A DNA stretch of 5,774 nt. Origin: JBBIIC01 sp037446725 (GTDB taxonomy: Bacteria > Actinomycetota > Coriobacteriia > Anaerosomatales > SLCP01). Location: positions 1 through 5,774 of the forward strand of contig JBBIIC010000043.1 in the NCBI GenBank assembly GCA_037446725.1. Direction: 5' to 3'. The notes beneath the pieces were generated by a model. It saw only the letters and a program-made list of their open reading frames with translations, did no database searches and was not told where the DNA came from. The translations under genes were made by a program, and so were the position numbers. Shown here piece by piece: positions 5,427 through 5,774 of the stretch. Numbering within the stretch: position 1 is the stretch's first letter; each line of letters starts with the position of its first letter.

Positions 5427-5611
5427 TTTTGGACCAGGTTCTCTGCATAACGGTACGAGATGTATGCGTCATCCGCACCGTAGGCGGCGCCCGAATGATC
5501 TGGATGGGAGAACCCGTACCGAGTGTGCACCAGCATGCCGATGATTGCGACCACGCCAAGCGCGACGAAGACCCAGCGTCGGCGGTTGGCGAACTGAAGA
5601 CTGACGCCCAT
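5327..5611 (-). CDS. N-terminal fragment of the GT-C glycosyltransferase
   Basis: This is the product expected from the sequence as written: 94 residues from ATG 5609-5611 to a stop at 5327-5329. Residues 1-63 are the true N-terminus: a basic start, the first membrane segment and the DD-containing external loop ending ENLVQKG. After the G8 run the last 30 or so residues are out-of-frame sequence rich in Arg and Cys. It has the gene's only good ribosome binding site. Confidence 0.55.
   Translation of the reverse strand: MGVSLQFANRRRWVFVALGVVAIIGMLVHTRYGFSHPDHSGAAYGADDAYISYRYAENLVQKGGAGLESRRATRRGLLQSPVCRCCCSRNPHRT
5419..5426 (-). repeat. G8 homopolymer preceded by A4 at the first frame switch
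   Basis: The coding strand reads CAAAAG and then G to a total of eight, followed by CCGGTCTGG. With seven G residues the protein would read ENLVQKGGPVWNPGE, with the spacing familiar from the family. With eight it leaves the frame. Confidence 0.85.
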
Positions 5612-5615
5612 TCCC

Positions 5616-5622
5616 CCTCCTC
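5616..5622 (-). promoter_or_regulatory. ribosome binding site of the GT-C glycosyltransferase gene
   Basis: Minus-strand GAGGAGG lies 4 bases before ATG 5609-5611. This fixes the true N-terminus inside the longer open frame of the neighbouring reading phase. Confidence 0.7.
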
Positions 5623-5645
5623 GATTCTAGAGCACGACCCCTCAG

Positions 5646-5659
5646 GCGGCCTTAGCCGC
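5646..5659. repeat. GC-rich 5-bp stem-loop in the divergent leader
   Basis: GCGGC (5646-5650) and GCCGC (5655-5659) enclose a four-base loop. If the minus promoter at about 5675 is used, this hairpin lies near the 5' end of the glycosyltransferase message. It is short and its role is uncertain. Confidence 0.25.
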
Positions 5660-5670
5660 AAGTGCATCCG

Positions 5671-5680
5671 CTACTATATC
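5671..5680. promoter_or_regulatory. AT-rich divergent -10-like element
   Basis: This is the main AT-rich patch between the divergent genes. It reads TATAGT on the minus strand (5673-5678) and TACTAT on the plus strand (5672-5677), each a fair -10 box. No good -35 box is visible at 17 bases in either direction. It may serve one or both genes. Confidence 0.35.
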
Positions 5681-5720
5681 GGACTAGGCACACGACTTCG
5701 GAGGAACGGAAGTAGAGAAC

Positions 5721-5774
5721 ATGTTCTGCCGGACCTGCAAGAGCGAGAACCTGACGCGATTCCTCGACCTCGGC
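5721..5774 (+). CDS. start of a zinc-binding SAM-dependent methyltransferase-like gene (partial)
   Basis: Eighteen codons are present, MFCRTCKSENLTRFLDLG, running off the window in frame. The pattern CxxC, then a short spacer, then FLDLG is the usual opening of the putative zinc-binding domain (Methyltransf_13 type) that precedes the catalytic domain in deoxysugar C-methyltransferases such as those of the TylC3/NovU group. The methyltransferase domain itself is not visible, so the function is inferred from this N-terminus only. The start is preceded by a weak AGAG (5714-5717). A stronger GGAGGAA (5700-5706) lies 14 bases away, which is longer than usual. It is divergent from the glycosyltransferase and would fit sugar modification in the same locus. 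Confidence 0.65.
   Translation, partial: MFCRTCKSENLTRFLDLG

Larger units (their letters stand above)
3980..5611 (-). pseudogene. AftB/LphB-like GT-C membrane glycosyltransferase, frame broken at two poly-G tracts
   Basis: Read across two one-base frame changes, this is one gene of about 543 residues for a multi-membrane GT-C glycosyltransferase, a class that uses polyprenyl-phosphate sugars outside the membrane. In order it has a first membrane segment (13-29), the external acidic pair ADDAYISYRYAENLV (46-60, D47 D48, the usual catalytic site), WNPGEQPVEGFSNPL, a series of membrane segments, TLRADG, RLAYYGEPLPNTVYAKV, four more membrane segments and a soluble C-terminal domain containing DMLGLNDHHIA. 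This order matches the AftB/LphB-type family. The start ATG (5609-5611) has GAGGAGG four to five bases upstream. The frame is lost at the G8 run (5419-5426) and regained at the G5-A-G6 run (4849-4860). As written, translation would stop at 5327 after 94 residues. It may be a phase-variable gene in the off state, a fresh pseudogene or a sequencing error. Family placement rests on recalled motifs. Confidence 0.78.

Noticed and set aside
5427..5667. The long open frame of the middle glycosyltransferase fragment extended to 5667 as a separate N-terminus
   Set aside because: Its first 80 or so residues are Ser, Thr, Arg and Cys-rich with no membrane segment. In the same stretch the other frame encodes a good start, a ribosome binding site, a membrane helix and the DD motif.
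1..5774. CRISPR array, tRNA, rRNA, insertion sequence or attachment site
   Set aside because: I saw no regularly spaced repeats, tRNA-like cloverleaf, rRNA signature, transposase motif or terminal inverted repeats on either strand.

Overview
The window is GC-rich. Its genes use GTG and TTG as well as ATG starts, behind strong GGAG-type ribosome binding sites. Together with a decaprenyl-phosphate phosphoribosyltransferase-like UbiA protein, this suggests a high-GC Gram-positive bacterium, most likely an actinobacterium outside the well-studied mycobacteria. That assignment is an inference from gene content, not a database match.

Layout. (1) Positions 1-498, minus strand: leuD, the small subunit of 3-isopropylmalate dehydratase, complete and ending at the window edge. 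Its own extended -10 promoter lies between it and a divergent gene. No leuC is next to it on the upstream side. (2) Positions 611-1597, plus strand: a YbhN/LPG_synthase_TM-family polytopic membrane protein. (3) Positions 1598-1706: a short regulatory gap with a good promoter (CTGACA, 17-base spacer, TATGAT). A 25-bp near-palindrome covers the -10 and start region, and a second inverted repeat covers the -35. (4) Positions 1707-2579 and 2593-3630, plus strand, 13 bases apart: the UbiA-like phosphoribosyltransferase and an extended SDR epimerase/dehydratase, probably one transcript. (5) Positions 3631-3979: 349 bases with no convincing gene, lying between convergent genes and carrying several imperfect stem-loops. 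(6) Positions 3980-5611, minus strand: one roughly 543-residue GT-C membrane glycosyltransferase resembling the AftB/LphB-type proteins, broken into three reading frames by two poly-G tracts. (7) From 5721, plus strand: the first 18 codons of a gene that starts like the zinc-binding SAM-dependent sugar C-methyltransferases. It runs off the window.

How the genes fit together. The UbiA-like enzyme would make a polyprenyl-phosphate pentose. The SDR could modify that sugar or a nucleotide sugar. The YbhN-like protein could work on lipid-linked intermediates. The GT-C enzyme would use a polyprenyl-phosphate sugar donor outside the membrane, and the methyltransferase-like protein would modify a sugar. 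This looks like the edge of a surface-glycan locus beside a housekeeping amino-acid gene.

The most notable point is the glycosyltransferase. Its N- and C-terminal parts share one frame and the middle is in another. The switches fall at an 8-G run and at a G5-A-G6 run, with opposite, compensating one-base effects. Phase variation and homopolymer sequencing error are both possible, and the sequence alone does not decide between them.
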